Of a stretch of 64,000 nucleotides of DNA, positions 35,053 through 44,852 are shown piece by piece. Where the stretch lies: positions 92,034 through 156,033 of the forward strand of contig JAHIUW010000032.1 in assembly GCA_018816865.1 (NCBI GenBank), read 5' to 3'. Under the pieces are notes generated by a model. That model was not told where the DNA came from and searched no databases. It saw nothing but the letters and a program-made list of their open reading frames with translations. Source of the stretch: Pseudomonadota bacterium (GTDB lineage Bacteria > Desulfobacterota > Desulfovibrionia > Desulfovibrionales > Desulfovibrionaceae). Each line of letters starts with the position of its first letter. Position 1 is the first letter of the stretch. The position numbers and the translations under genes are program-made.

Positions 35053-36705
35053 TTATTTATTGAATTCTGCCGGTGCCTTGTCTGCCAGTAATCCCGCGAG
35101 CAGACCTTGCGGGTCGCGCGAGGCCAAGACTTTCAGAAAACGCGCCATCTCGCCCTTGCCGGCGGCGACGTCTCCTGCCAACTGCAACTCTTGAAGCCCC
35201 TCATCCAGCCGCATGGCCCTCAGGTTGACCAGCGCAAGCTCCAGGCCGAGCCGCCAATCTTCCGGACGGTGAAGCCCCAGATGCGACAGGACGTGCAAGC
35301 GAAAGCCATCGCCACCGCTGCCCTGGCGAGTCAGGACAGAATTCATGCGCGCGGCCACGTCCAGATTCCCGGAATCAATTGTATTGGCTTCCATCAGACA
35401 ATCAGCTGCAGACTCCGGAATGCCCCTTGAGGTATCATACAGGACACCGCTTCGCACCGGCATCCAATGCCGTTCGCATTCCGTTGCCCAAAGCAACCAC
35501 AGCCTGAACGGGGTTTTCGGGACTTCAAGTTGGCTGTTTTTTTTGGTTTGCTCATGGCGCAACCAGAACGCCTTGGCCAGATTCCACTCGCCGTGACGCA
35601 GGGCCAGCCCCGAACCCGTCAGGTTGATCTCGAATGAATCGCAATAGCGTTTCTCAGCCACCAGTTTCGCGGCCAACCCCAGGGCCTCTTCCTTACGGCC
35701 ATCCCAATCCAGGCAGCGAACAAGGGCGGCAACGCCACTCTCCGAAGAACTGCGCGTGGCGATTCCGTCGGCCGCCCGTCTCAGGTCCGAATTGAACATG
35801 CCGGACTCATTCAACCGGAAGACCGCCTCCCAGGCATAGGAATCCGCCGTGTCGCCACCAACAGCCCCGGTGGCGGATTCAGCCAATTCAAGGATGCGTT
35901 CCGCCCTGTGCTGCGGCAGATGCTCCGCCTGGACTCGGGCCCATGCGGCCCTGCCCATGCGCCCAGCCCTGTCCGGATTCGCCAGATTCCGACGCACCAG
36001 GACATCCAGCTCGACGATGGTGCTGTAGACTTCGACCTCGCGGCCAGGCTCAAACAACCGGTAAATGTCCGAGGACACTTCCTGGTTCAGGACTAGGCAG
36101 CCGCAAGAAGCGGCCTCGAACAAGCGAAAATTGATCTCGCTGAAGATGGATTCGTTGGGCACGAGCCAGGTATTGTCGTAGTGGTCCAGCATCTCGGAAT
36201 AGCCGGCGTCCTGAACAAGCTGAAGCCCGTGCTGGCGGCAGAGGTAGTCCACCATCCGCTGGCGCACCGCACGCTCGGGGGTGATCCGTCCAACAAAACA
36301 CAGTTTGGAGGTCCGCTCGGCCCATGGCCTGAAGGACCGCCGCCGCCCGTACCAGGGAAGATGACGCACCTGTCCGAGGCCAAGGGTGTTCAATACCGGA
36401 ATCCAACTGTCCTGGGTCGTGAGCACCAGATCGAACATCCGGCCATAGGCCCGGTGCCACCAGGCATTGAGGTGGGTGTCCACAGACCAAAAGACCTTTT
36501 TGCAGGTCAGACCTCCCAGACCCATGAGGATCGTCCGCGACCTGAGGATCTCTACATCCAGCAGCAGTTCGGGTTCAAACCCATGGGCTGTGAGTTGGAC
36601 GCAGATATCCTGCGGGCCGGGATCCAGCCTCAGATCCAGAACGTCGTGCCCGAGGCCCTGAAAAGCCTGGCTAATGATGGGAGAATTGACGACGCAGATG
36701 CGCAT
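35053..36705 (-). CDS. CgeB-like glycosyltransferase with helical C-terminal extension
   Basis: The 550-residue protein has an N-terminal domain like CgeB/DUF3880 glycosyltransferases (KKVFWSVDTHLNAWWHRAYG) and a GT-B catalytic half (LCFVGRITPERAVRQRMVDYL, NFRLFEAASCGCLVLNQ). From about residue 285 the protein continues with a helical, TPR-like extension of about 260 residues. It converges with the preceding plus-strand glycosyltransferase (27-base gap). GGAG lies about ten bases upstream of the ATG. Confidence 0.8.
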   Translation of the reverse strand: MRICVVNSPIISQAFQGLGHDVLDLRLDPGPQDICVQLTAHGFEPELLLDVEILRSRTILMGLGGLTCKKVFWSVDTHLNAWWHRAYGRMFDLVLTTQDSWIPVLNTLGLGQVRHLPWYGRRRSFRPWAERTSKLCFVGRITPERAVRQRMVDYLCRQHGLQLVQDAGYSEMLDHYDNTWLVPNESIFSEINFRLFEAASCGCLVLNQEVSSDIYRLFEPGREVEVYSTIVELDVLVRRNLANPDRAGRMGRAAWARVQAEHLPQHRAERILELAESATGAVGGDTADSYAWEAVFRLNESGMFNSDLRRAADGIATRSSSESGVAALVRCLDWDGRKEEALGLAAKLVAEKRYCDSFEINLTGSGLALRHGEWNLAKAFWLRHEQTKKNSQLEVPKTPFRLWLLWATECERHWMPVRSGVLYDTSRGIPESAADCLMEANTIDSGNLDVAARMNSVLTRQGSGGDGFRLHVLSHLGLHRPEDWRLGLELALVNLRAMRLDEGLQELQLAGDVAAGKGEMARFLKVLASRDPQGLLAGLLADKAPAEFNK

Positions 36706-36801
36706 GGCGGACGATACTCCGCCGCACGGATTCAGGCAATGCCTATGAACGGTTCGCCCCTTGAGGCTGCGAAGCCCTTGCCGGGAGGTGCGAGGCGGAC
36801 C

Positions 36802-37755
36802 CTATTGCCGCCCGAGGTAGGCCTTGGCCAGTGCCTTGGAGCGTTCGCCCAGGGTGTTCATGTCCGGCTTGGCGATTTGCTCATCGGCCCCAACGGCCTC
36901 TCCCTTGTGACGCAGGCTTTCGGTGATCAACGAGGAAAACAACAGCACGGGCACATCCTTGAGGATCGGGGTTTCCTTGATGCGCCGGGTCAGGCTATGG
37001 CCGTCCATGACGGGCATCTCTATGTCCGAGATAATGACGTGCAGATGATCGCTCAAGGGCTCTCCTGCCTCCTGCGCGCGGGACAGGATGGACTCCAGCT
37101 TGTCCCAGGCGTCCTTGCCGTTGATGGCCACTGTGACCTCAAGCCCCATCTTGATCAGCGAGGACTTGATCATGCGCCTCATGGTGCTGGAATCGTCCAC
37201 GACGAGAACCTTGTAGACAACCCCATCGTCGTTAATGGTGTCATCGCTTACGGACAAGGCCAATCGAGGGCTCAAATCCCCCACTACTTTTTCCATGTCC
37301 AACAGGAAAACCACACGGCCATCGATGCGCACTACGCCTGTGATGGATTCACCGGTCATGTCCAGCATCTGCTCCGTGGGCGCCTCGACCTGCTCCCAAC
37401 TCAGACGATGGATGCGAGTCACGCCGGAGACCTGGAAGGCGTTGATCGCTTCATTGAACCATGTGACCACAGCCTTGGGCTCTTCAACGGGCACGGACTC
37501 CTTGCCCAGAGAACGGGGCAGGTCGATCAGCGGGATCACCCGGTTGCGCAGGTTGAAGGTGCCCATCACGGCCGTCTTGATCATCGTGGGCAACTCGGTG
37601 ATGTTTGGCTTGCGGATGATTTCCAGCACCTTGGCCACGTTGATGCCGTAGTAGCCGCGATAGACCTCGCCATCCGGAAGCCGCTCATCAATATAGAAGA
37701 CGACGACCTCAAGCTCATTGGTGCCTGATTCGAGAAGGATATTGGTCTGACTCAT
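36802..37755 (-). CDS. cheV: Second CheV-type coupling protein (CheW + receiver)
   Basis: The start ATG 37755 is chosen because GAGGGG sits about nine bases upstream and the N-terminus (MSQTNILLESGTNELEVV) matches the other CheV at 14.4 kb. The 317-residue product has a CheW domain (1-170) and a receiver with phosphoacceptor in IISDIEMPVMDGHSL. The two CheVs are clearly paralogues. It stands next to glycan genes rather than flagellar ones. Confidence 0.92.
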   Translation of the reverse strand: MSQTNILLESGTNELEVVVFYIDERLPDGEVYRGYYGINVAKVLEIIRKPNITELPTMIKTAVMGTFNLRNRVIPLIDLPRSLGKESVPVEEPKAVVTWFNEAINAFQVSGVTRIHRLSWEQVEAPTEQMLDMTGESITGVVRIDGRVVFLLDMEKVVGDLSPRLALSVSDDTINDDGVVYKVLVVDDSSTMRRMIKSSLIKMGLEVTVAINGKDAWDKLESILSRAQEAGEPLSDHLHVIISDIEMPVMDGHSLTRRIKETPILKDVPVLLFSSLITESLRHKGEAVGADEQIAKPDMNTLGERSKALAKAYLGRQ

Positions 37756-37871
37756 CGTTCGTTTCCCCTCTGCCCCGGACAGCAGTCTGCAAACGCTGGA
37801 AACCAGCATCAGCCCAACCTAACATGAAGGGCAGAGGAAAAAAACAAACCTTAAACAGAAAAGTGCTCAAA

Positions 37872-38843
37872 CTAGCGCGAGGAGTGCCAGTTCCAGGCCG
37901 TGTTCACGATGGTCTCGATATCCGTGTACCGCGGTCGCCATCCCAGGGTCGTTCCGGCACCCTCGGCGGACGCCACCAGTCGTGCGGCATCACCCTCGCG
38001 CCGGGGGGCGATGTCGTACGGAACCTCCCGACCCGAGGCGCGCTGAATCGCGTCCACGATCTCACGTACGGAATTGCCCTTCCCGGTCCCCAGGTTGAAG
38101 GCCTCGGTCCGCGCACTGTCCAGCAGGCGATTCACGGCCAGCACATGGGCATCCGCCAAATCGGTCACATGGATATAATCCCGCACTGCGGTCCCGTCCG
38201 GAGTATCGTAATCATCCCCGAAGATCTTCAAGGGCGGACGGAAACCCAAGGCGGCCTCCACGGCCAGGGGAATCAGGTGGGTCTCGGGGTCATGGTCCTC
38301 ACCCAATTCGCCGTCCGGATCGGCCCCGGCAGCATTGAAGTAGCGCAGGCAGATGCTGCCCGTGCCGTAGGCCTGATCGAAATCCCGGAGCATCTGTTCG
38401 ATCATCAGCTTGGAGCGGCCATAGGGATTGACCGGAGCCAGAGGGTGGTCCTCGGCAATGGGGACCTGGAGGGGCTCACCATACACCGCAGCAGTGCTGG
38501 AAAACACGATGCGGGAACACTCGGCTGCGCGCATGGCTCCCAGCAGGTTCAGGGTCCCGGCCACGTTGTTGGCGTAGTACTTCTGCGGATCAGCAACGGA
38601 CTCCCCCACCGCGATGAACGCGGCAAAATGCAGCACGGCCACGGGCCTGTGACGGGCGAAGACATCATCCAGAAAGACCCGGTCGCCGATGTCGCCCCGT
38701 TCCAGCGGCCCCCACTTCACGGCCCATTCATGGCCATGCACCAGATTGTCCACGGCCACGGGTGCAAACCCGGCCCGGGCCAGAGCCTTGCAAGTGTGGC
38801 TGCCGATATAGCCAGCTCCGCCGGTCACGAGAACAGGAAGCAT
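37872..38843 (-). CDS. galE: UDP-glucose 4-epimerase GalE
   Basis: This is a 323-residue extended short-chain dehydrogenase. The NAD loop is VLVTGGAGYIGSH and the catalytic YxxxK is in NPYGRSKLMIEQ. GGGAGGGG lies just before ATG 38843, so an earlier in-frame start is not favoured. It interconverts UDP-glucose and UDP-galactose for surface glycans. Confidence 0.94.
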   Translation of the reverse strand: MLPVLVTGGAGYIGSHTCKALARAGFAPVAVDNLVHGHEWAVKWGPLERGDIGDRVFLDDVFARHRPVAVLHFAAFIAVGESVADPQKYYANNVAGTLNLLGAMRAAECSRIVFSSTAAVYGEPLQVPIAEDHPLAPVNPYGRSKLMIEQMLRDFDQAYGTGSICLRYFNAAGADPDGELGEDHDPETHLIPLAVEAALGFRPPLKIFGDDYDTPDGTAVRDYIHVTDLADAHVLAVNRLLDSARTEAFNLGTGKGNSVREIVDAIQRASGREVPYDIAPRREGDAARLVASAEGAGTTLGWRPRYTDIETIVNTAWNWHSSR

Positions 38844-38907
38844 AACCCCTCCCACGATGATTGCTTAACATCCCAACATTCTTGGAGACTAAACCTAATC
38901 CCGGACG

Positions 38908-39777
38908 ATGAAAACCCCCAGAAATCCCTGGAGTACGTGGCATGGAACATGCAATAATCAATGCCGATACGCCAGATTCAGGGCCAGGATCACCCTTTTT
39001 TCAAATTTCCGACACTGCCAGGACGGCACACATGCAGCCTTTGCCCCAGACCAACCGCCCGCCAGAGCGGCTGCGCATCGCACAGATGCAGCCCCGCAGC
39101 CCCTTGAGGACAAGGAATTCAGCACACTGCTTGAGCAGATTCAACCCTACACCATGGTCTCCGTCCCCCGGCTGCAATCACTCCATCACCACGCCCGACG
39201 CATCTGCGAGGAAGACGTCCCAGGAGATTTCGTCGAATGCGGGGTGGCCGCAGGGGGGTCCTCGGCCTTGGTCGCCGTGGTCATCAAACGTTATTCGAAA
39301 CGGCCACGCCGGCTGTACAGCTGCGATAGCTTCGAGGGCATGCCCACCCCCACGGACGAAGACGCCCACGACGGGGTCAATGCCGAGGACACGGGCTGGG
39401 GCTCGGGCACCTGTGCCGCGCCCCAGGACAGCCTGGGCGAGATCTGCCACGCGCTGGGGGTTTGGGAGCTGGTGACCCCGGTCAAGGGCTATTTCGAAAC
39501 GACCCTGCCCGACCTGAAAAACCAATTGGACGACATCGCCTTTCTGCACCTGGACGGGGATTGGTACCTCTCCACCAGGGATATCCTGGCCAACCTCTAC
39601 GACAAGGTACATTCTAAGGGCTTCATGCAGGCCGACGATTACGGTTACTGGCAAGGATGCAGCAAGGCTCTGCACGAGTTCGAAGCCCAGCGCGGCCTGC
39701 GCTTCAAGTTGCAGCGCATCGACAGTTCCGGGGTCTGGTTCGGCAAGCCCGTGGCCGGCGGAAAACCATCGGCATAA
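38908..39777 (+). CDS. TylF/MycF-like methyltransferase, start uncertain
   Basis: The conserved part (from about residue 80: TMVSVPRLQSLHHHARRIC, DFVECGVAAGGSSALVAVV, YSCDSFEGMPTPTDED, FLHLDGDWYLSTRDIL) matches the TylF/macrocin O-methyltransferase family of SAM-dependent enzymes. The first 80 residues do not look conserved and no good ribosome site precedes the ATG at 38908, so the true start may be further in. In this setting it may methylate a surface sugar. Confidence 0.75.
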   Translation: MKTPRNPWSTWHGTCNNQCRYARFRARITLFSNFRHCQDGTHAAFAPDQPPARAAAHRTDAAPQPLEDKEFSTLLEQIQPYTMVSVPRLQSLHHHARRICEEDVPGDFVECGVAAGGSSALVAVVIKRYSKRPRRLYSCDSFEGMPTPTDEDAHDGVNAEDTGWGSGTCAAPQDSLGEICHALGVWELVTPVKGYFETTLPDLKNQLDDIAFLHLDGDWYLSTRDILANLYDKVHSKGFMQADDYGYWQGCSKALHEFEAQRGLRFKLQRIDSSGVWFGKPVAGGKPSA

Positions 39778-40175
39778 GGTTGGCCCAGCCCCGCCGGCCC
39801 TGTTTCGACAGGACACCGCCGTGGTCAAGGGAGCACAAGGCCTTGACCCTGGATGGCTCTCCAGAGCCCGTCGCAGGAAATGAAATGCAAAAAGCCTGCG
39901 CCAGGGGTCACTGGAGCATCCTACCCACACACGTCAACACGCCCAACACCCGCCGGGCCGGACCGTACGGCTAGCCGGTCCATTCCAATGTTCCCGCACA
40001 CGGCCCCGGCCAAAAAAACTCCACCCGAAAAAACCTCACCTGAAAAGACTCACAGGCGACCAGAGCCCGAGTAGCGGACAACTCAGAGTCAGCGCTCGGC
40101 AATGCCCTTGCGCGGACAACAGACGTACCCAGGAGAAGAAGGGAGTGAGGCTGAATCGGCAGGGATAATGCCCGC
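39778..40175. other. 398-base gap with no gene seen
   Basis: The interval between the methyltransferase and pdxA holds no credible reading frame on either strand. A small inverted repeat (GGACCG 39960-39965 with CGGTCC 39976-39981) and A-rich runs near 40014-40036 are the only structures noted. No clear terminator for either converging gene was found. Confidence 0.6.
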
Positions 40176-41162
40176 TCAGCCCAGAAGGCGCTCCGCCAGG
40201 GCCAGAGCCGCCGCCAGACTGCCGGTCTCGGCGATATCCCGGCCTGTCAGGTCATAACCGGTGCCGTGGTCCACGGAAGTGCGAACCACGGGCAGGCCCA
40301 AGGTCACATTCACGGCCTCGGAAAAATGCAGCAGTTTCAGGGGAGCCAACCCCTGGTCGTGATACATGGCCAGCACGGCCGAGTAACGGCCCTTGGCCGC
40401 GAAATGAAAGACAGTGTCTCCCGGCAGGGGGCCCTCGACCGCAATGCCTCGCGCACGGGCCTCAATGATGGCCGGGGCGATGATCGCCTCGTCCTCGGTG
40501 CCGATCTTCCCGCTCTCCCCGGCATGGGGATTCAGACCGCACACGGCCACAGGGGCCGGCTCGATCTCCAGCTTCGAAACCAGATTCCAGGTCAGTTCCA
40601 GACAGCGCAAGATGCGATCAAAGGTGATGAGCCCCGGCACCTCAGCCAAAGGGGGGTGGGTGGTCACCAGCGAGACCCGCAGCTTCGGACCGCAGAGATG
40701 CATGCAGATATTATCACGGCCCACGCCCAGGCGCTCGGCGAAAAACTCGGTGTGACCAGGAAAATCAAAACCCGCCTCCTGGAGCATGGCCTTGTTCAGG
40801 GGACAGGTCACCACCCCTGGGCTCTGCCCGGCATTCAGGAATTCGCAGGCCGCCTCCAGGGCCAGCCCGGCGGCGCGGCCACCCTCGGGATGTGCCTGCC
40901 CGAGGCGCATGGTGAACGGTCCCTGCTGTGGCGGAGTGAACAAGGAGATTCCCGCAGAAACGGCGGCAATGCCGTCCTGATCCACGGGAGTCCAAAAGCG
41001 GGGCAATCCGAGACGCTTGCGATGATGGTCCAAGGGCTCTTCGGGACCGATCAGGACCAGTGGACGGGGTGCATACACTCCGTCGCCCAGCAGGCGGCAA
41101 ACCAGTTCCGGGCCTAGCCCGTTGGGATCGCCCAGTGTCAGAAGAAGAGGTGGCTGATTCAT
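40176..41162 (-). CDS. pdxA: 4-hydroxythreonine-4-phosphate dehydrogenase PdxA
   Basis: PdxA oxidises 4-phosphohydroxy-threonine in pyridoxal phosphate synthesis. The 328-residue protein begins MNQPPLLLTLGDPNGLGPEL, the usual PdxA opening, and has metal-binding histidines in FPGHTEFFAE and YHDQGLAPLK and the end motif SVDHGTGYDLTG. ATG 41162 fits the family; two upstream in-frame starts would add up to nine residues and cannot be fully excluded. Confidence 0.92.
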   Translation of the reverse strand: MNQPPLLLTLGDPNGLGPELVCRLLGDGVYAPRPLVLIGPEEPLDHHRKRLGLPRFWTPVDQDGIAAVSAGISLFTPPQQGPFTMRLGQAHPEGGRAAGLALEAACEFLNAGQSPGVVTCPLNKAMLQEAGFDFPGHTEFFAERLGVGRDNICMHLCGPKLRVSLVTTHPPLAEVPGLITFDRILRCLELTWNLVSKLEIEPAPVAVCGLNPHAGESGKIGTEDEAIIAPAIIEARARGIAVEGPLPGDTVFHFAAKGRYSAVLAMYHDQGLAPLKLLHFSEAVNVTLGLPVVRTSVDHGTGYDLTGRDIAETGSLAAALALAERLLG

Positions 41163-41270
41163 GGCACCCAGGTCATACTCCATGACCAAGCCGCGGTCCA
41201 GCCAAGGGACAACGGACCAGCCCGAACCGGGGCGAACCGCCCGGACCCCTTGAGAAAAAAACCGGACCTG

Positions 41271-41579
41271 TTACAGATCAACCACGGAATTGTCACAATT
41301 GCCGAAGGTGCTACGCACGTACCGATCGGCGTCCCAGTCGTTTTCCCAATTCATCTCGTCGATCAGATAGCGGTACTCGTAGGACCTGCCCGGCTCCAGG
41401 GCCACCTCCACCTTGAAGGACCCGTCCTTCAGACGTTTCATGGGGGTGGCGTAGACATTCCAGTCATTGAAATCACCCACCAGAGACACGTTCGTGGCCT
41501 CGGGAGCCGCAGCATTGTCCAGCCGGAAAGTGACCTTCACCAGGGACTTGGACTTCATTTGTTGCTTTTTCAGCGCCAT
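41271..41579 (-). CDS. Stand-alone CBM48 (isoamylase N-terminal-like) glycogen-binding protein
   Basis: The 102-residue protein is a single CBM48/early-set domain (VKVTFRLDNAAAPEATNVSLVGDFNDWN, then YEYRYLIDEMNWENDWDADRY). ATG 41579 has AGGAGAG upstream; the longer open frame is antisense filler inside glgA. It is placed 49 bases downstream of glgA, and such domains usually occur fused to branching enzymes or AMPK-like proteins. It likely binds glycogen. Confidence 0.85.
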   Translation of the reverse strand: MALKKQQMKSKSLVKVTFRLDNAAAPEATNVSLVGDFNDWNVYATPMKRLKDGSFKVEVALEPGRSYEYRYLIDEMNWENDWDADRYVRSTFGNCDNSVVDL

Positions 41580-41628
41580 GGGAGTCTCTCCTGTCTGCGG
41601 CCGGAGCCGCCTGGGGTTGTTCATCCGG

Positions 41629-43086
41629 TCAGAGCGACGCCCCGGCCAGACGGTACACATCCAGATACCGCTTGGCGGCGGTATCCCATGAAAAATCCAC
41701 TGCCATGGCCCGGTTGCGCATGGCCTGCCACTGCTGCGGGAGTTCCCACAAGGCCACGGCCTGGGCCACGGTCTTGACCAACAGCCGGGCCTCGGGACGA
41801 GCAAAGGTGAACCCCGTGGACCCCGCCTCGGGATGCGGGATGATCGTGTCCCGCAAACCGCCCACGGCGGTGGCAACGGGCACGGTCCCGAAGCGCAGGG
41901 CATACATCTGGGTCAGGCCGCAGGGTTCGTAGCGCGATGGCATCAGGAAGATGTCGCAACCCGCCTGGATCATGTGGGCCAGTTCCTCGGTGTAGCCGAT
42001 ATGCGCACAAAGCCGCCCCGGATATTCGCCCAAGAGTTCGGCCAACCGCTGCTCGAATTCCGGGTTGCCCTCCCCCAAAATCACCACGCCAATATTCAAC
42101 TTCATCAGCCGGGCCATGGAGTCCAGCACCAGATCGATCCCCTTCTGCTGCCTGAGTCTGCCGATGAAACCCAGCAGCGGCCTGTCCATGAGCTCCGGGT
42201 CCATGCCGAATCCCTCCAGCAGATTACGCTTGCAGTCCTGTTTGCCCTCCAGTTTCTCCCTGGAATACGGGCAATCCAGGAAACGATTCCCATCGGGAGT
42301 CCAGACATCATAGTCCGCTCCATTGAGGATACCCGTGAGCAGGTGCGAGCGATGCGACAGGATACCCTCCAGCCCGCAGCCATATTCGAGGGTCACGATT
42401 TCCTCGGCATAGCCGGGGCTAACCGTGGTGATGGCGTCGGCATAGGCGATGCCCGCCTTGAGCAGGTTGAAATCACCATGAAATTCGACCCCGTCCATCT
42501 GCCAAGCCTCAACGGGCAATCCGCTGTTCTCGAACAGCCGGTTGGAAAATCGCCCCTGAAAGGCCAGATTGTGGATGGTCAACACGCTGCGGGTGTCCCG
42601 CCAGAAGGGATCATCCCTGCGCCAGTAATGCAGATAGGCCGCGGTCACAGACGTCTGCCAGTCATTCAGATGCAGCACGGCAGGCGGCTGCCCCAGTTGT
42701 TTTGCCCATTCCAGCACGGCCCTGGAAAAAAATAGGAAGCGTTCACAATTGTCGAAGTAATCGCCGTGATGGTTACAGTAGTGATAGCGACGGTCGAAGT
42801 ATTCGGCCCGATCAATGAAATAGACCGGCATGCCATGATAATCGGCCTGGTAAACGTCGCAGGTCACCGGAGCCCACGGATACCCAATCAGGCATCCGGA
42901 ATGCAGCAAGTGGACCGGGAATTCACCTGTGGACAGCCGCCCATACATGGGCGTGACCACCGCCGTATTGATCCCCCTGCGGTGCAGGGCAAGCGGCAAG
43001 GCCCCCAAGACATCAGCCAGTCCCCCAGTCTTGGAGAAGGGGAACATCTCGGATGTGGCGAAGAGGACGAGGGGACGCGCTGCCAT
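41629..43086 (-). CDS. glgA: Glycogen synthase GlgA
   Basis: The 485-residue GT5 enzyme uses ADP-glucose to extend glycogen. It has the N-terminal KTGGLADV motif ([14 protein letters not shown]), [19 protein letters not shown] and the C-terminal [18 protein letters not shown]. Length is typical. AGGAG lies about ten bases upstream of ATG 43086. The rest of a glg operon is not nearby except for the CBM48 protein. Confidence 0.94.
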   Translation of the reverse strand: MAARPLVLFATSEMFPFSKTGGLADVLGALPLALHRRGINTAVVTPMYGRLSTGEFPVHLLHSGCLIGYPWAPVTCDVYQADYHGMPVYFIDRAEYFDRRYHYCNHHGDYFDNCERFLFFSRAVLEWAKQLGQPPAVLHLNDWQTSVTAAYLHYWRRDDPFWRDTRSVLTIHNLAFQGRFSNRLFENSGLPVEAWQMDGVEFHGDFNLLKAGIAYADAITTVSPGYAEEIVTLEYGCGLEGILSHRSHLLTGILNGADYDVWTPDGNRFLDCPYSREKLEGKQDCKRNLLEGFGMDPELMDRPLLGFIGRLRQQKGIDLVLDSMARLMKLNIGVVILGEGNPEFEQRLAELLGEYPGRLCAHIGYTEELAHMIQAGCDIFLMPSRYEPCGLTQMYALRFGTVPVATAVGGLRDTIIPHPEAGSTGFTFARPEARLLVKTVAQAVALWELPQQWQAMRNRAMAVDFSWDTAAKRYLDVYRLAGASL

Positions 43087-43129
43087 CAATCTGGTCTCCT
43101 AGTATGGATAGAGAACACCTGAGCCCTTG

Positions 43130-43594
43130 TCATGGGCCGGTCATCAACCTGCAGAGCCGGGAGCTGAAATCTGCGAGGATTCGCGCATGATCGAAGGCCA
43201 AGACTTCAGGCAGCGAGCCCAGAGGGAAGAATTTCGCACGGACCGCGTCATCTCCGGCCCGGAGAACCGAACCTTCCGGAATCTGGGCCGTATAGACCAC
43301 ACTCAGGGTATGCTGTCTGGGGTCACGGGTCGGATCGGAATAGACCCCCAAGAGCCCGGTCAAGGTGACCAGGAGTCCGGTTTCCTCGCGAGCCTCACGC
43401 ACGGCGGCGGTTTCCGTGCTTTCCCCGTAGTCCACGAATCCGCCCGGAAGGGCCCAGCCGTGAGGTGCGTTGGCCCGTTCGATGAGCACCACGCCCCGTC
43501 CCGGCTCAAAGATCACGACATCAACCGTGGGCAAGGGATTGCGGGAGTGAAGCACAGGCTTCCCGCAATGAGGGCAAGGCTTTTCATGGGCCAT
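43130..43594 (-). CDS. Nudix hydrolase with N-terminal zinc-finger-like CxxC
   Basis: The 154-residue protein has an intact Nudix box (GGFVDYGESTETAAVREAREETGLLV, about residues 51-76) and an N-terminal CPHCGKP. That combination resembles NudC-like/ADP-ribose or NADH pyrophosphatase-type proteins, but the second cysteine pair is absent. The start ATG 43594 has GGAG five bases upstream; two earlier in-frame starts lack one. Its substrate is unknown. Confidence 0.85.
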   Translation of the reverse strand: MAHEKPCPHCGKPVLHSRNPLPTVDVVIFEPGRGVVLIERANAPHGWALPGGFVDYGESTETAAVREAREETGLLVTLTGLLGVYSDPTRDPRQHTLSVVYTAQIPEGSVLRAGDDAVRAKFFPLGSLPEVLAFDHARILADFSSRLCRLMTGP

Positions 43595-43703
43595 GGGGGC
43601 TCCGGACATCACGCACAGGAAACACGGTGTAGATTATTCTCAAGGGCCGCAGGACAACGTTTTCGCTGCCCTGGGGCAGGCGAACTTCATTGGTCATAAT
43701 GAA

Positions 43704-43732
43704 TATATATTGCAGGCGCATGCCTTTGACAA
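43704..43732 (-). promoter_or_regulatory. Predicted sigma-70 promoter for the nudix/glgA region
   Basis: On the minus strand TTGTCA (43727-43732), a 17-bp spacer and TATATA (43704-43709) form a good promoter, 110 bases upstream of the nudix start. It could drive the nudix gene and perhaps glgA and the CBM48 gene. Confidence 0.6.
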
Positions 43733-43989
43733 GAAACTTTGCACAAAACAGCGCCAAGTCTCGCAGATCTGACCGCTGCGCGTACAAGATTTTCAACCTG
43801 AGCAGATTGAAATTTAAGATGAATGATTCCAGAGCAGTATTTTATTATCATCCGACACTGGTGAGGGAAGCTCGCCACAAACCCAACACCCGTTGCCATC
43901 AGAAGGGGACAGGCATTGCACAACGCCCGATGCGGAGGAGCCCGGCAGGGCCAACAACAATGCCGCCAGCCCCGGGTTCAGAAAAGAGA

Positions 43990-44023
43990 AAACCGGCTGC
44001 TTCCGTCAAAAAGCAGCCGGTTT
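43990..44023 (-). terminator. Rho-independent terminator after the YrdC/TrmH pair
   Basis: AAACCGGCTGCTT (43990-44002) pairs perfectly with AAGCAGCCGGTTT (44011-44023) around an 8-base loop. On the minus strand it is followed by a T-rich run. It lies about 200 bases beyond the stop of the YrdC-type gene. Confidence 0.8.
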
Positions 44024-44222
44024 CCCGTAAACGAAGGAAGGGATGATAAAAAGGTATAAGCACTTAGCATGCCAACCTTGGCACCTCTCAAATAATCACT
44101 GTTTACCCTAGAAGCACGGGGCAAAACAGTCCTGTTACCGATCGGTCCACGGGGGTTCATGGTAAAAGAATTTATACCGGCCTGGAAAAGTGCCGTGATG
44201 GCAACGAAGGGAGTAAAATATT

Positions 44223-44852
44223 TTATACCAAGGAAGACAGGACATCGGGCCTGAATCCCGCCCGGCGCAAAGCAGCCAATGAAACCGCGCCCTCGCGATA
44301 GACCGTGAGTTTGCCCGCACCTTCGAGCCCCACGACTGTGGACGGCAACCCGCCGGATGGCCAGGGCTTCTCGGCCAACACGCCATCCACGCGGACAACC
44401 AGTTCGGGATCAAGCCGTCCGGGATCGGCCACGGCCGGGCGGCCGCTGATGTTGGCACTGGAGGCGATCAGCGGCGCAGCACACTCCAGGGACAGCCTCG
44501 CGGCAAGGGGGTGGGGGGTCACACGCACGCTGGTCAGCCCCCTGCGGTCATGCACCAGGGCAGGAAGCCCCTTAAGGGCGGGAACGAGCACGGACAGCGG
44601 ACCGGGCCAGAATGCCCGGGCCAGAAGTTCCAGATCCGGGTCATGCAGGTCCGTCACCAGGAACAGCTGATCCATCGAACCCAGAACCAGAGGTAGCGGC
44701 TTTGCCAAATCCCGGGACTTGAATTCAAAAATGCGCGCTGCGGCATCCGCATTCCTGCCGTCGGCTCCCACGGCATAGAGGGTCTCGGTGGGATAGACCA
44801 GACATCCTCCCCGGGCCACAACGGCCAAGGCCTCGGCAAAAACCAGGTTCAT
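44223..44852 (-). CDS. tsaC: YrdC/Sua5-type L-threonylcarbamoyladenylate synthase
   Basis: The 209-residue single-domain protein has the YrdC core (GGCLVYPTETLYAVGADGRN, KSRDLAKPLPLVLG, SVRVTPHPLAARLSLECAAPLIASSANISG). This family makes the threonylcarbamoyl-AMP used for t6A modification of tRNA. It lacks the Sua5 C-terminal domain. ATG 44852 overlaps the upstream stop (ATGA) and so is translationally coupled with the tRNA methylase gene. A YciO-type paralogue of unknown role is the alternative. Confidence 0.85.
   Translation of the reverse strand: MNLVFAEALAVVARGGCLVYPTETLYAVGADGRNADAAARIFEFKSRDLAKPLPLVLGSMDQLFLVTDLHDPDLELLARAFWPGPLSVLVPALKGLPALVHDRRGLTSVRVTPHPLAARLSLECAAPLIASSANISGRPAVADPGRLDPELVVRVDGVLAEKPWPSGGLPSTVVGLEGAGKLTVYREGAVSLAALRRAGFRPDVLSSLV

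Larger units (their letters stand above)
43595..44222. other. 628-base gap: promoter and terminator, no gene
   Basis: This AT-richer interval lies between the nudix gene and the YrdC-type gene, both on the minus strand. Apart from the promoter at 43704-43732 and the terminator at 43990-44023, no reading frame has a ribosome site and a plausible protein. Small frames near 43687-43923 are judged spurious. Confidence 0.6.

Noticed and set aside
43687..43923. Small minus-strand frames in the AT-rich gap upstream of the nudix gene
   Set aside because: They overlap the predicted promoter, lack ribosome sites and give no plausible protein.
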